From NCBI RefSeq assembly GCF_012926525.1, contig NZ_JABBNI010000007.1:62001-126000 (forward strand): a DNA stretch of 64,000 bases, in the 5' to 3' direction. Of the stretch, positions 62,861 to 64,000 are shown in pieces. The translations under genes were made by a program, and so were the position numbers. Every line of letters starts with the position of its first letter. Within the stretch, counting starts at the first letter, position 1. The stretch comes from Clostridium muellerianum. Lineage in GTDB: Bacteria; Bacillota; Clostridia; Clostridiales; Clostridiaceae. The notes under the pieces were generated by a model. It had not been told where the DNA came from. It did not search any database and saw only the letters and a list, made by a program, of their open reading frames with translations.

Positions 62861-64000
<1,140 letters not shown>

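Overview
The window is low-GC, densely coded DNA from an anaerobic, endospore-forming member of the Bacillota, almost certainly a Clostridium. The grounds are the A+T-rich codon use, a gerA-type germinant receptor operon, a four-subunit 2-oxoacid:ferredoxin oxidoreductase, Bacillota-type large SRP RNA, CWB2 cell-wall anchoring, and a type I-B CRISPR-Cas system with clostridial-style repeats. I cannot fix the species. Most of the left two thirds is ordinary clostridial chromosome: small regulators, transporters, acetyltransferases and methyltransferases mixed with catabolic modules.

Layout. 1-6 kb: the end of a molybdopterin oxidoreductase, an Rpn-type PD-(D/E)XK gene, a methyltransferase and an SNF2 helicase, with palindromic dispersed repeats between them. 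6-12 kb: a metallo-hydrolase, then a MarR regulator followed by a three-gene redox cluster (2Fe-2S protein, ATC-hydrolase-like protein, FAD fumarate-reductase-like protein), a GNAT and a LysR. 12-18.3 kb: CoA-transferase and porCDAB on the minus strand. The por operon has a textbook sigma-54 promoter and a divergent sigma-54 activator. 18.6-24.7 kb: a duplicated and rearranged block with two radical SAM paralogues in opposite orientation, a methionine gamma-lyase-like gene plus a 34-codon in-frame collapsed copy of it, and a guanidine-I riboswitch driving an SMR exporter. 25-31 kb: ger receptor operon (A-C-small D-B) and a CWB2 surface protein. 31-31.6 kb: a minus-strand RNA locus with SRP RNA and a 6S-like RNA in tandem. 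32-43.6 kb: assorted genes, including a higher-GC AraC gene, a large palindrome, a frameshifted AI-2E transporter, and a MerR/flavodoxin pair with a classic 19-bp-spacer MerR promoter.

43.6-64 kb is the most unusual part. It is a type I-B CRISPR-Cas locus (cas6-cas8b-cas7-cas5-cas3-cas4-cas1-cas2, the last cut by the window end) preceded by a tandem series of CRISPR cassettes. A roughly 180-bp leader occurs five times. Three copies head real arrays (13, 27 and 23 repeats by hand count). Two are orphan leaders followed by a single repeat. The arrays alternate with genes: Rpn nuclease, AraC/GyrI regulator, and two AAA-ATPase/PD-(D/E)XK paralogues, each sitting just after an array terminator and just before the next leader. 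One spacer is shared exactly by arrays 2 and 3. A 29-bp scar beside the first orphan leader fuses the start of a repeat to sequence normally found after an array. The locus therefore looks as if it grew and shrank by recombination between leader/array/nuclease units.

Functional links. The MGL-like enzyme could yield 2-oxobutyrate, the Por complex could turn 2-oxoacids into acyl-CoA, and the CoA-transferase could pass the CoA on; this is inference. Guanidine sensing and export is well supported. The CRISPR effector, adaptation and processing genes form a complete I-B set, with all three arrays in the same orientation as the cas operon.
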